Below are positions 1 through 10,356 of a stretch of 64,000 nucleotides of DNA, piece after piece. The position numbers and the translations under genes are program-made. The notes under the pieces are model-generated. The model ran no database searches and was not told where the DNA came from. It was given only the letters and a program-made list of their open reading frames with translations. Origin of the DNA: Cordia subcordata. Its lineage: Eukaryota > Streptophyta > Magnoliopsida > Boraginales > Cordiaceae. The number at the start of each line of letters is the position of its first letter. Within the stretch, counting starts at the first letter, position 1. The stretch lies in assembly GCA_028554755.1 (NCBI GenBank), contig JAPTOF010000010.1:4252001-4316000 (forward strand). The letters run 5' to 3'.

Positions 1-1365
1 ACATCTTCTCACACTCCATATTAATTAAAACTCAAATAATATTTGTAACGTAAAAATAAATACGAGAATACTTTGTACGATAACGCATAAAGAAATAAAG
101 AGAATTAAATAGTAATCAATTCCCCTTGTGCTATTTACATGCAGTCGTGCACTCAAAACATTTTCAAGGTAACTTTACAGCACCAGGACAAATGTTTGGG
201 GTCGATAGTACAGTTTAGACAACCTATTTCAGAGAATTCCAATTTCGAATTACTTTCTCTTTGATTTCCATGGCCCACCTAACTTAGATCTGCATCTAGA
301 TTGCTTTTGCTTGATTCTTCAATTGAGATGAATAGTACCATTATGGGTGGATGTATTCACGAACTAGCTAGTAGGATTGCAGTTCTTATTAATTTTAATT
401 TAAGAAAAAGAGTGAATTGAAGTTACATTTCTTAAAATAAAAATCTCAAATCCGTCTCTCGCGTGAGAGAAAGAATTATAAATCCAATGACTAATTAGGA
501 GAACGATTAATTGAAAAGAATTTAATCTGAAGTAGTCTTTAATTTTGGTCCATTAATCAGGTCAAGGTTTCTCATAATCTGTTTCTGGTTTCATTATGGC
601 GAAAAGAAATTTAACAAAGAGGGTTGCTAGTTGTCACAGTATTATCATCACTTGCATTATTTATCACTTCGTAAATATTTGCTCAGTGATCAATATATCA
701 AACATAAATTGTTTTATTTATTTTTCTATCTCATTATTTTTATCATGGAGACTAAGTAATTAATCAAACAAGACGTGATCCATTTTCTTCTATCATGCTG
801 ACTAATTCATGTAAGACATGATAAATGTTAACTCTTTCAAACTTCAATATGACTGACACCGAGGGGGGCAGAGAGAGATTGGCATTGATGGATGAAAACC
901 TGAACGACGACACATTGGAACTCAGAGAATAAATATTTTGGGTACAGAAAGTTAGAATAATATACACATAGCAAATTTGAATAAGAGAAACAGTAAATTG
1001 ATGAGTAAATATTATGGCAAAGTACCATTATGAAGGGCATGTTGCAGTAGTGGTCACATGCATGGACAATGAACCTTGATAGGAATAGGTAGAGACAATT
1101 AACATTTAGAAGAGATGCCCAACTGTTCAATTTTGTGAAAGATCGAGTATGGCACAAGTAGTATGCCATCGATGCATGTCATTTTCTTTCTCATGTTCCC
1201 AACTCTCTAAAATTCTTTTTGCTTTTGCTTGATGTGTGTGTCAGTGTGTGTTTTTTGTGTGTGAGATGATTGCAGGTGGATCTAGATTGTGTTATTAGTG
1301 GGAGTAAGTAGTTTTGAAAATGAGATGATTACGTACGTTTAGTAAGAATAGTATGTGTTGTTAGA
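1..1365. other. Intergenic, no gene seen
   Basis: AT-rich DNA with stops in all frames and no recognisable protein or RNA gene. Short open frames around 764-1169 on the minus strand have low-complexity composition and no family resemblance. A TG-rich patch lies near 1234-1262. Confidence 0.6.
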
Positions 1366-1437
1366 TTTACAATTTAATTTAAATTTTAAACTTGTAAAGA
1401 GGATATTGATATATTTATTTATAATTGTGTTAACATA
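1366..1437 (-). repeat. TRIM-type LTR fragment
   Basis: Contains the motif string shared with the TRIM copies at 13.2, 26.7 and 34.9-35.4 kb: on the minus strand it begins TGTTAACAC, runs through a (AAATAAAT)-rich core, then an AATATCCTCTTTACAAG-like stretch. The purine-rich strip expected before a 3' LTR is degraded but recognisable (just right of 1437). No primer-binding site follows on this copy, so it is probably a solo or truncated LTR. Inferred from comparison between copies within this window. Confidence 0.45.
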
Positions 1438-1768
1438 TTCTCGCATGTAGGCGGGGTTTGTTTTGAGTCTTGAATGTGGACAATTTTAATCAGGAGTGGC
1501 GAAGCCCGAAATTTAAGGTTAGGGAGGTTGAGACTTAATTAAGAATATAAACAATATTGCATATTTTAGTGATAACAAAGTATGATACTATTTAGCAAAA
1601 AGGAAAAAAAAAAGGTAAGGTTATATATGAAAAAGAAAGTTAATTAATTAAGTTAATGAAGTTGGACTCACCTGATAAACAAAGTCAATTGTTACATTTA
1701 CATGAACGCGATAATAATTTCTTTTCCATGTAGAAAATCAAGCTATCTTTCTAAAAGTTAGTGTTTAG

Positions 1769-1788
1769 ACACGCGCACACACACACAA

Positions 1789-1819
<31 letters not shown>

Positions 1820-1820
1820 C
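1769..1820. repeat. Compound (AC)n(AT)n microsatellite
   Basis: An alternating AC-rich run passes directly into an (AT)n run of about ten units. Read directly from the sequence. Confidence 0.9.
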
Positions 1821-2469
1821 CCTTTGAAAATTTAGTAAAAGTTCGAAAGATCCATTTCGGTTTGCTTATAAAAAAAGCACACTCTTTATAATAATAGAAA
1901 AAAAAGCTTATTTTTAGAGTTTTGTCTTTTTTAAAGCTACTCCAAAAACTTATTAAAAAAAGTTTTTTTTTTTCATTTACAAAGTCCATTTTCATCTCAA
2001 CATTAGTTAATAATTTGTAGACTCAAAGTAAATTATTTTATATTGAACATTTAAAATGCCTAACTAAAAGATAAACAAATTAAGCATTACTAGAATTTTA
2101 TCCACTAAAATTAGTTACCTATCCTTTATAAAAATTTGACCACTTAAATATCATTTTAAATAACTAAAGAACTCACTAAACTACCATGACAAGAATTCAA
2201 AGTTTTAAAACCAAAAATAAAGATAAAAGATTACGATGAATATTTAGAAAAAATTATTGTTGTTGTCATTGTATTTGTGTCATGTTTTAAAATATATACC
2301 CACCAACAAAAAAAAAAAAATTGGACCAAAGTAGAAATTTTTTTCTTTTTTTACTCTTTAATTAAATACAACTTATATACACATAAAAGTAATTTCTTGG
2401 AGCTTTGGAGGACCAAGGGAGCCTTGACACCCCTAGCTCTGCCCTTGATTTTAATGTTTTTAAATAAGT
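1821..2469. other. Intergenic, no gene seen
   Basis: A/T homopolymer-rich DNA with no convincing coding frame. The short frame at 1765-1995 on the minus strand is made of translated simple repeats. Confidence 0.55.
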
Positions 2470-2640
2470 GACGATGAATTTCGAACCTAAAATTATTTGA
2501 ATTGTATTCTCTGATACCATATTACATTCACCAGCTCATTTAAAAGCTCAAATTTTCTGTTTTAAATTTGATAGTTTTTATTAGTGATATACAAAGCATA
2601 TTGGTGTATTTATTTATTGTGTTAATAGTGTGATTTTAAC
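2470..2640 (-). repeat. TRIM-like element fragment (LTR plus primer-binding site)
   Basis: On the minus strand an LTR-like segment (about 2519-2632) is followed by TGGTATCAGAGA, close to the sequence complementary to the 3' end of initiator tRNA-Met that plant LTR elements use as primer-binding site (2507-2518). An internal stretch with a TTCGAACC motif lies further left. The organisation matches the copies at 26.7 and 35.3 kb. No coding capacity. Confidence 0.5.
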
Positions 2641-2855
2641 CAGTTGAAAACATAAGAATGTTTTAAAGTATATTATAAGGTGGTAAAATTATATTTACAG
2701 ACCCCACACTTAAAAAGTAAATCTGGCTTCGGAGAGGAGTCAAAGAAGGCATGCATGATCACAAATGTAGGATATGATTGAGGAGTTGTGACGTTCTACA
2801 CATGGAAACGTATTCAGAAGGTAAGCTGGGAATAATAACATGCTTTGAGAGCTAA

Positions 2856-3683
2856 AGATTAGGCAATCCTTACTCCGTTTTTATTTCTATTACATTCTAT
2901 CTCATCATATAATTTGTATTATTATATTAATTATCAGGTCAAATCGAATATATATTTATATAAATTCTTGTAGCACTACAAATTAACTTAACCCAAAATT
3001 AACTAAATACAGCACTGGGGAGAAACAAAACAGTTTAATACATTGTTAGCAATGGAGCACTGATTTGTAGAATTAATATTTTAATTAATATAATAAAATA
3101 ACACAAAATAAGTAACTTACAGCACTTAATGAATTAATACGTACATGCAAAGAATTAAGTATAGGCCTGAACTTGGTTCAGTGTCCTTAAGACTTAATCG
3201 TCCCGTACTAGTGCTCACGGTTGATGATGATAGTCTTCCAGGATACAATGACGTCATATTTGAATAGGAGCACTCCAAATTCAAAGACCCAGCGAACCAA
3301 AATAGCAATGAACTCTTCCTTAGAATGCCTTAAACTAGTATGAATACTATGAGAGATTTCTTGCAGAATATGTATGTTGTATGCTATGAATGATACAAAT
3401 TGAATGCCTGGAATGGTCTATTTATAGCTGCTAGACATAACTCTTCATGCCAATGGATGTATCCTTTAGCTAAGAAAATTTATAACTCTTAGTTGGAAAA
3501 GTTATAACCTTTAGGGATGTGTCTTTTTTTTTCAAGAAAAGTTATAACTAAAAGTTGTAGTCTTTAGTTCGGAAAGGTCGCAACCCGTAGAATTTATTTT
3601 TAAATTAAATTTTATTTTAATTTATATTTTCAAATACCAATTAAATTTAATCTCAATTTTTTATTCATTCTATTTACTACCAA
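2856..3683 (-). repeat. 3' LTR of the copia element
   Basis: Matches 5569-6410 along its length, for example the blocks around ATTCTATCTCATCATATAAT and ATGCTATGAATGATACAAAT. It carries a series of short repeats built on AAAAGTTATAACT with CTTTAG. In element orientation it follows RNase H, as a 3' LTR should. Its outer end shares 14 bases with the internal junction next to the other LTR (see findings). Confidence 0.8.
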
Positions 3684-4439
3684 TCCACCACATGAATGAG
3701 AATTGATTCATTCCCACAAATAGGCTATTAGAAATGCAAATTTATGTCGACACACGAAAAAGTTCATCTAGAATGATATTACATCAAAATAGATAGCTAA
3801 CAGCTTTGACCTTTCTTTAGTGAGCACTATCGAATTTACTTGCTAACCAGTGAATGTGATTTCTTGAACTGTTCAGCTTTTATGTAAATCAAGACAATAG
3901 TACTGCACACAATACCACTCAACACTATCTTGAGATTCTCGTTGTTGTATTCATTTTGGCCCTAAATAATTTCTGGTTTTCATGAGTACTTTTGAGAATT
4001 TAACCTTAGAATTCTCATAGGACTAGTCCAATCCTTACTCACATAGGTTACTTTTTATTAAGAGGCTCCTACTGCACTCCCACTTGGAATTTCCATGGTA
4101 TAAGAGTCATTAAAAGCTATAGCTTAACCTAAACTTTTACAAGTAGCGTTGTCTGTACATCATAGGAATAGATCAAATGGTAAACCCCCACAATGCTTTA
4201 TACTAGAGTCGTAGTTATATAATTCAGTTTTCCCTTTGAACCTAGATCTTGGGATCTCCAATCAACTAGGTAGAGTTCTCATTATGGTAATTCTTAATTC
4301 ATAGGCTTTATACCCATTTCGCTCGATGTATTATATACTCTCTCTATTGGTAAACCTTTCGTTAACGGATCTGCAATATTATATTTCGACCTCACATAGT
4401 CAACAGATATTATACCACTCAAGAATAACTATCTAACGG

Positions 4440-5570
4440 TATTATGTATTCAACGTATATGTCTACATTTTCTGTTATACATACTATTCTATGCCTTTCC
4501 AATTGTTGATTGACTATCATAATGAATACAAATTGATGGCACAGGTTTATTCCAACATGGAATATCCTCTAAAATGTTACAAAGCCACTCTGCTTCTTCA
4601 CCTACTTTATATAAAGCAATGAATTCAGATTCCATTGTGGATTTGACAATACATGTTTGCTTTGAGGATTTCCATGAAATTGTTGTTCCTGCCAAAGTGA
4701 AAACATATCCACTTGTAGATTTAGTTTCACTTGAATTAGATATCCAATTTGCATCGCTATTTCCCTTAACCACTACTGGATATCTAACATAATACAGCCT
4801 ATATTTCAATGTATATCTTAAATACCTTAGAACTCTCACAAGATCTATGCAGTGAACTTGCCCTAGATTGCTCATATATCTACTCGATTTACCAAATGCG
4901 TATGCTATATTCAATCCCATGCAATTCATAATATACATTAAGCTACCAATAATATGAAAATATTCTAGTTGAGATATAACCTTAGCAGTGTTCTTGGTCA
5001 AATGTAAATTCAAATCTATGGGTGTTTTTACAAGACTATTATCATAACCTTTAAATATATTAAGCACTTTCTCAACATAATGAGACTGAGATAGAACCAG
5101 CCCTTCAGATGTTCTAATAATCTTCATTCCTAAGATTATATTTGTCACACCCATATCTTTCATATCAAATTTACTGGCCGACATTTTCTTGGTAAAGTTA
5201 ATGATCTCAATATTGTTCTCAATGATAAGCATATCGTGTACATACAAACAAACAATGACATATTCTTCTTCAGTGCCTTTAACATAGACACGTACATTTA
5301 TCCATCTTAAATCCATTTAAGATCATTGCTTTATCGAACTTTTCATGCTATTGTTTCGATGCTTGCTTTAAGCCATGAAGAGACTTAACAAGTTTACAAA
5401 CCTTATTTTCTTGACCTGGAACTGCAAACCCTTCAGGTTGTTCTATATAGATCTCTTCATCTAAATCTCCATTTAAGAAAGCTGTTTTAACATCTAATGG
5501 CCGCTATTGCAATCAATAACCAAATAGAAGTTATTCTAGTAACTGGTGAGTAAATATCAAAATAGTCAAG
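4440..5570 (-). pseudogene. Copia pol remnant (reverse transcriptase C-part and RNase H)
   Basis: Conceptual reading on the minus strand gives, in order: LDYFDIYSPVTRIT (RT entry, near 5570), then DVKTAFLNG..EEIYIEQPEGF and LVKSLHGLKQ (copia RT motifs) broken by a frameshift and an in-frame stop near 5355, then an open stretch 4489-5316 (275 residues). In that stretch the catalytic YVDD box reads YVHD, so one catalytic aspartate is lost. RNase H motifs follow (SDANWISN, KSTSGYVF, SWKSSKQ, STMESEF). A stop after SQSTIGKA precedes a still recognisable C-terminal remnant. Dead copy of a known family. Confidence 0.85.
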
Positions 5571-6410
5571 ATTAGGCAATCTGTACTCTATTTTCATTTC
5601 TATTACATTCTATCTCATCATATAATTTATATCATTATATTAATTATCAAGTCAAATTGAATTTATAATTATTCAAATTCTTGTAGCACTACAAATTAAC
5701 TTAACCCAAAATTAACTAAATATAGCACTAGTTAGACACAAACAGTAATAAATTGTTAAAAATTGAGCACTGATTTGTAAAACTAGTATTTGATTAATAT
5801 AATAAAATAACACAAAATAAGTAACTTACAACACTTAATGAATTAACACATACATGCAAAGAATTAAGTTGAGGCCTGAACTTGATTTAGTGTCCTTAAA
5901 CTTAATGGTCCCGTATTGGTGCTCACAGTGATGACGATAGTCTCCCAGGATACAACGACTTCGTTTTTGAATAGGAGTACTCCAAATTCAAAAACTCAGC
6001 GAACCAAAATAGCGATGAACTCATTTTTAGAATGCCTTAAACTAGTATTAATGCTCTGAGAGATTTATTGCACAATATGTATGGTGTATGCTATGAATGA
6101 TACAAATTGAATGCCTAGAATGGCCTATTTATAAATGCTAGAAGCTTGTTCAGAAAAGCTATGGCAATGTTTCATGCCAAGGGACGTGTCCTTTAGCTAA
6201 GAAAAGTTATAACTCTTAGTTCAGAAAGTTATAATCTTTAGTTAGGGATGTGTCCTTTAGTCAAGAAAAGTTATAACTGAAAATTATAACCTTTAGATCG
6301 AAAAAGTTGCAACACATAAATTTAATTCTAAATTAAATTCTATTTTAGTTTATCTTTTCAAATACCAAGTAAATTTAATCTAAATTTCTCATTCACTCTA
6401 TTTACCAACA
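5569..6410 (-). repeat. 5' LTR of the copia element
   Basis: Same repeat as 2856-3683. In element orientation it begins at 6410 with TGTTGGTAAATAGAGTG and ends near TACA at about 5581. A primer-binding site is not seen because internal sequence starts within reverse transcriptase, which shows that a large internal deletion removed everything between the LTR and mid-pol. Confidence 0.8.
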
Positions 6411-7684
6411 TACATACCATCCCTACCTAGCCCATGCCTATAAGTAATAAACTACTAGAATGAGATACAGACAATGAAGTTAATTATTTTCGTCATATTC
6501 TATGCAATAGTACGGACAACATAATAGTGTAAGATGGAAAAGATGAAAAATACAAATTTCAGCACATATATGTCCACGATGGATATCCGAAAAGAAACAG
6601 AATGAAAAATAGCAACACTTGATGAAGAATTTGACACGAAAAAGATATTGGACTATTAAGATATTGTCATGAAGGAGAGAATTTGTATTTTCAATATCTC
6701 TCGAAGTTATTAAGATTGTTATTGTTGATAGGACCTCTTAGTGTATTGAATTATTGTCGTATGTTGATATGCTTCATCTTTATCCATGTGTTGCAATATA
6801 CATGTAATATTTCTTGTACGTATTTTGGTTGGTGAATATATACAGAAGTTTCCCACTGTGCAAATCTTTCATAGTATCAGAAGATTTATAACCAACGATT
6901 TAAACTCCTCATCACGTTCTTCATTCAATTTTTTCTTAATTATGACCACATGCAAAATGATATAGTATTATATCCTTCATCTTGAGACTTAGGTGCAAAG
7001 GTTTCAAGATCATGAATTCTTGATAAGTAAATTACAGAAGTTTCAAGATTAATTCTTAAGATATGCGTGCATTATTCAACTGACCTTTAACTAAATGATA
7101 TCTCATGTATTAAGAAAAACTTCTTAAGTGAGCATTACTCTGCAACACTTGATGTGATCGATCAGTGTGGAGAGTCAAATGGTTTATCACCTAGTGAGCC
7201 ACTAGCTCAATACAAAATCAAGTTCATCTGAGATTTTTTTCCACAACTTTTTCTCTTTGGTTTTTTTTTTTTTTTCCTTTTTCCTTTTTGTGTGTCAATT
7301 TTCGCTTTCTAACTTTGATTTTTATATGCTATTCTCCTATATATGGAAGGAGTCAAGCCTAAGCCCATGGACCTTCATTTGGGCTTCTCAAATATTTGCC
7401 ACTCAAAATTTTGTAAGAGTTACCCGATGGGCTTCTCCAGCTACGACTAGAACAAGTTCGTAAAGCCCATAGAGCGCTAATTTGTACTCGTACGCGTTAC
7501 AACCTGAGGTAGTTGTAATACTCGTTGAAAAATTTTATACAATTTTGAAACTGATTTGTTTCAGGTGGAGCAGTTAAAAAATTTATAAACTGCACTTGAA
7601 ATTTATGATTTATTTATTCAATACAAATATATAATTAGATTTTACAATACTAACGTTATTAGTTCAAGTTGTTCACAGCATTTT
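6411..7684. other. Intergenic, no gene seen
   Basis: No domain-bearing frame or RNA gene found. A T-rich run lies at about 7258-7286; the 68-residue frame over it starts in poly-T and has no family features. Confidence 0.55.
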
Positions 7685-7908
7685 GGACCTGTTTGAATTG
7701 GCTTTTTTCAGGAAAAAAACACTTTTTTTCTGAAAAAGTTAAATTAAATTTGCAATAACTATTTGATTTGGCTTTCAAAAAAATTAAAACTTTGAAAAAA
7801 GTTCAAATACAATTTTTTTAGAAGTCAGAATTTTCAACTTCTCAAAAAAAGCTGTTTTTTAAAAGCTGTTAAAAAATATTTTTTAAAAAAGCCAATTCAA
7901 ACGAGCTC
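7685..7908. mobile_element. Tourist-like MITE, copy A
   Basis: About 224 bp, near-palindromic: left end GGACCTGTTTGAATTGGC and right end GCCAATTCAAACGAGCTC are inverted repeats. TTT flanks both sides, fitting a degenerate 3-bp target duplication. The interior has the family's conserved block (AAATTTGCAATAACTATTTG). No coding capacity. PIF/Harbinger-type MITEs typically have GGGCCTGTTTGG-like ends and TWA duplications, which is the basis of the class call. Confidence 0.75.
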
Positions 7909-9701
7909 TTTGTAATATTTAGTTCTCAAAGAGGCGGTTTCTAAATCTTGTGAAAATTAACCATCCTCTTCTGCCTGAATTATATAATCACCGACTTGCA
8001 GTAGACGTGTAATGGTGGCCCATCTGTTGACTGTTGGATCCGATCTAAATCATTTAGACCCTATTCGGCAACATCCTAAATAATCCTTTTAAATAACTTT
8101 TATTATTTTGACCTAATGTTTTGACTGGTCAAAAGATTTATTTTTTTTTTTCAAGTTGGTCAAAATATTTATTTTTCTTTTCAAGTTGAACAACCTCGCA
8201 CATTAGACAAGAAACGACATTTATTGAGTCCGAACAATGTCTTACATTTTTTTTTCCTTTTCTTTTCCGAAACATTGAGAAAACTGATACCAATTTGATG
8301 GATATTATACATAGATTTGTAAGTAATTTCCTCACGAGATTCAATATAAACTCTCTTTTAAATGAACAACGAACTGTATTAGGCTCAAATATATACCAAT
8401 AGGGCTAAAACTGACCTTCCACCAAGTAAGTGAAGGGTTTAATGCTTTCAATAATCTTTCAAGAAAGTTCCGAAGCTTTTCTTTTTAATTTTTTTTTAAA
8501 CTCCCACCCTAATTTATCCCTCCACTTCTCATAGGATTCAAATCCAAAACATTATCCATGCAAAAAGATAATTTTAACCACTTGAGTTATTCCCTACATC
8601 CCAAAAGATACGAAGCTTCTTTCGATAAAATGACCTGTAACTTCATCTGCCAACATAACATCAGTTCTGAACTGAACTATTCCACATGTTGTTCGGGCCA
8701 TAAATAGAAAAGTCCTAGGAGGAACAGCGGAGCCATCACGAGAGGCAACTTGCATTCTTAGCACATACATTAAATTGGAGTACGATAATGTTATAATGTA
8801 ACAGAAAATATTCAATAAGCATCGAATTTAATTTTTTTTCCTTTAAATTTGTGGCTATTGAGCCTATGACTAAGATCTTCAAAGATAATTTCGCATGATA
8901 TATATCTTAATTCGTAGCTCTTAGTCAACGTCTAAATTTATAATCCTAAGCATAGAGCTATAATTTATCACGAATTTGTGACGTCAACCCCATGTGATGA
9001 GTCAAAAAGTCGCCAAAATTTCTGAAAGTGGAAAGTAGTTTGATCTCAATATCACCTATACATGTAGTTCTGAGCATATGTTCAACTGATTGGGAAGATA
9101 TATACATTTATTTCATACTAATATTTTTAGTAGTGTAGGCAGCAACCACTTGAAACTATGGCAGTAAAATCTTTGTGACGTGAAGAACCATACTAGTTGT
9201 TATAGCATACAATTGTCATCCCACATTATTCAATTATCGAATTCAAAACTAATATATAAAATGTTCAATGATCGTAATATATCAACAGGTTTTAAGATGA
9301 AACTCCAATATTTCTTAATATTGGTATACAATGAAAGTTAAACTCTAATTAGTTGTTGGCCTACTTTATAGTGAATCATCAAATTCAAGATTTAAGTTGT
9401 ATAATTGCTCCATCTAATACTAATTAAAACTATTTCATTTGATTCAAAAGTAATATTCAAGGTTTTAGTTCTACAAATGAGGGTCGGAAATTGAGTTGGG
9501 GATAAGAGTTAAAACACCCCACACACAAAATAAAAATAAAAATAAAAATAAAATAAAATAAAAAATTGTCCTTATCTTTCTTTATCTATATTTATAATTT
9601 AATATCTCCATCACTAGAGATACACGTTCCAACAGAAAAACAACATAGCCTAGTTACTAAGTCATTGAAGTGATCAAGAAACAAAGCAGTCACAATTAGA
9701 C
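7909..9701. other. Upstream region of the C2H2 gene
   Basis: No other gene is visible. An (AAAAT)-type simple repeat lies at about 9527-9562, 140 bases before the start codon, so it falls in the probable promoter or leader of the downstream gene. A TATA-like string (TATCTATATTTATAAT) sits near 9582-9597. Confidence 0.5.
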
Positions 9702-10208
9702 ATGGAAGCGGAGAAGCATAGCAATCGCAAGCCCTCCATTGACGAAGATGATCGGCCGGAGATATTTCGTGACAACGGAAAAAACAGCGGGACACGCCGA
9801 AGCTATGATTGTACCTTCTGCAAGAGAGGGTTCACTAATGCTCAAGCATTAGGAGGCCACATGAACATACACAGGAAAGACAAACTAGCCAAGGCCAAAG
9901 AGCAAAATTCTAAAGAGCCGCCATTGACAAGCAACTTTAAGGCCAGGTATTTTTCAACAACTTCTTCAAGTGAAGTACCTCACCATGATGATGATAATGA
10001 GGCTATAAGGGCAAGAAATAATTATCAAGTCTACAATATTCCACCATTAAACCCTTGTTATCAACCTAGTATATTGCACAAAGATCATGGGAATAATCTA
10101 GCTCTTGGTCTGAATTTGTTTACCCATGTTGAATATGGTGGAAGAAGAATCGAAAATGAGGATGACAATGAGGTGGATTTGGAGCTGCGTCTTGGCCAGC
10201 GTCCATGA
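9702..10208 (+). CDS. C2H2 zinc-finger regulator, TAC1/SUPERMAN-like
   Basis: Intronless protein of 168 residues. A single plant C2H2 finger lies at residues 37-57 (C37, C40, H53, H57) with the plant-specific QALGGH core (48-53) followed by MNIHRKDK. The C-terminus ends [10 protein letters not shown], an EAR-type repression motif (L-x-L-x-L at 160-164). This layout, a finger near residue 40 and DLELRLG at the very end, matches TELOMERASE ACTIVATOR1-like members of the SUPERMAN/C1-1i family, nuclear factors controlling growth or organ development. The middle is acidic and low in complexity (DDDN). The ATG at 9702 is the first in frame before the finger and is preceded by GAC. Orthology to TAC1 itself rather than a sister (ZFP10/11, KNUCKLES) is not settled by eye, so no symbol is given. 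Confidence 0.85.
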   Translation: MEAEKHSNRKPSIDEDDRPEIFRDNGKNSGTRRSYDCTFCKRGFTNAQALGGHMNIHRKDKLAKAKEQNSKEPPLTSNFKARYFSTTSSSEVPHHDDDNEAIRARNNYQVYNIPPLNPCYQPSILHKDHGNNLALGLNLFTHVEYGGRRIENEDDNEVDLELRLGQRP

Positions 10209-10225
10209 TCAACTGTTCTATTTAC

Positions 10226-10293
<68 letters not shown>

Positions 10294-10299
10294 GTATGT

Positions 10300-10340
<41 letters not shown>

Positions 10341-10356
10341 TATGTATGTATATATA
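10226..10356. repeat. (TA)n / (TATG)n microsatellite in the 3' flank of the C2H2 gene
   Basis: About 27 uninterrupted TA units followed by alternating TATG and TA blocks. It starts 18 bases after the stop codon at 10206-10208 and is therefore almost certainly within the 3' UTR. Apparent open frames through it are translations of the repeat, not genes. Confidence 0.9.

Larger units (their letters stand above)
2856..6410 (-). mobile_element. Deleted Ty1/copia LTR retrotransposon
   Basis: Two direct repeats of about 830-840 bp (2856-3683 and 5569-6410) flank a reverse transcriptase/RNase H region read on the minus strand. The right repeat, which is the 5' LTR in element orientation, starts with TGTTGGTAAATAG and ends near TACA, giving TG...CA termini. 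Gag, protease, integrase and the first part of reverse transcriptase are missing: the 5' LTR is joined directly to mid-RT sequence. The two LTRs have visibly diverged by substitutions and small indels, so the insertion is old. Not autonomous. Confidence 0.85.

Noticed and set aside
4489..5316. 275-residue open frame as a functional reverse transcriptase gene
   Set aside because: Lacks the N-terminal half of pol, has YVHD in place of YVDD, and adjoining pol is frameshifted; it is part of a dead copia element.
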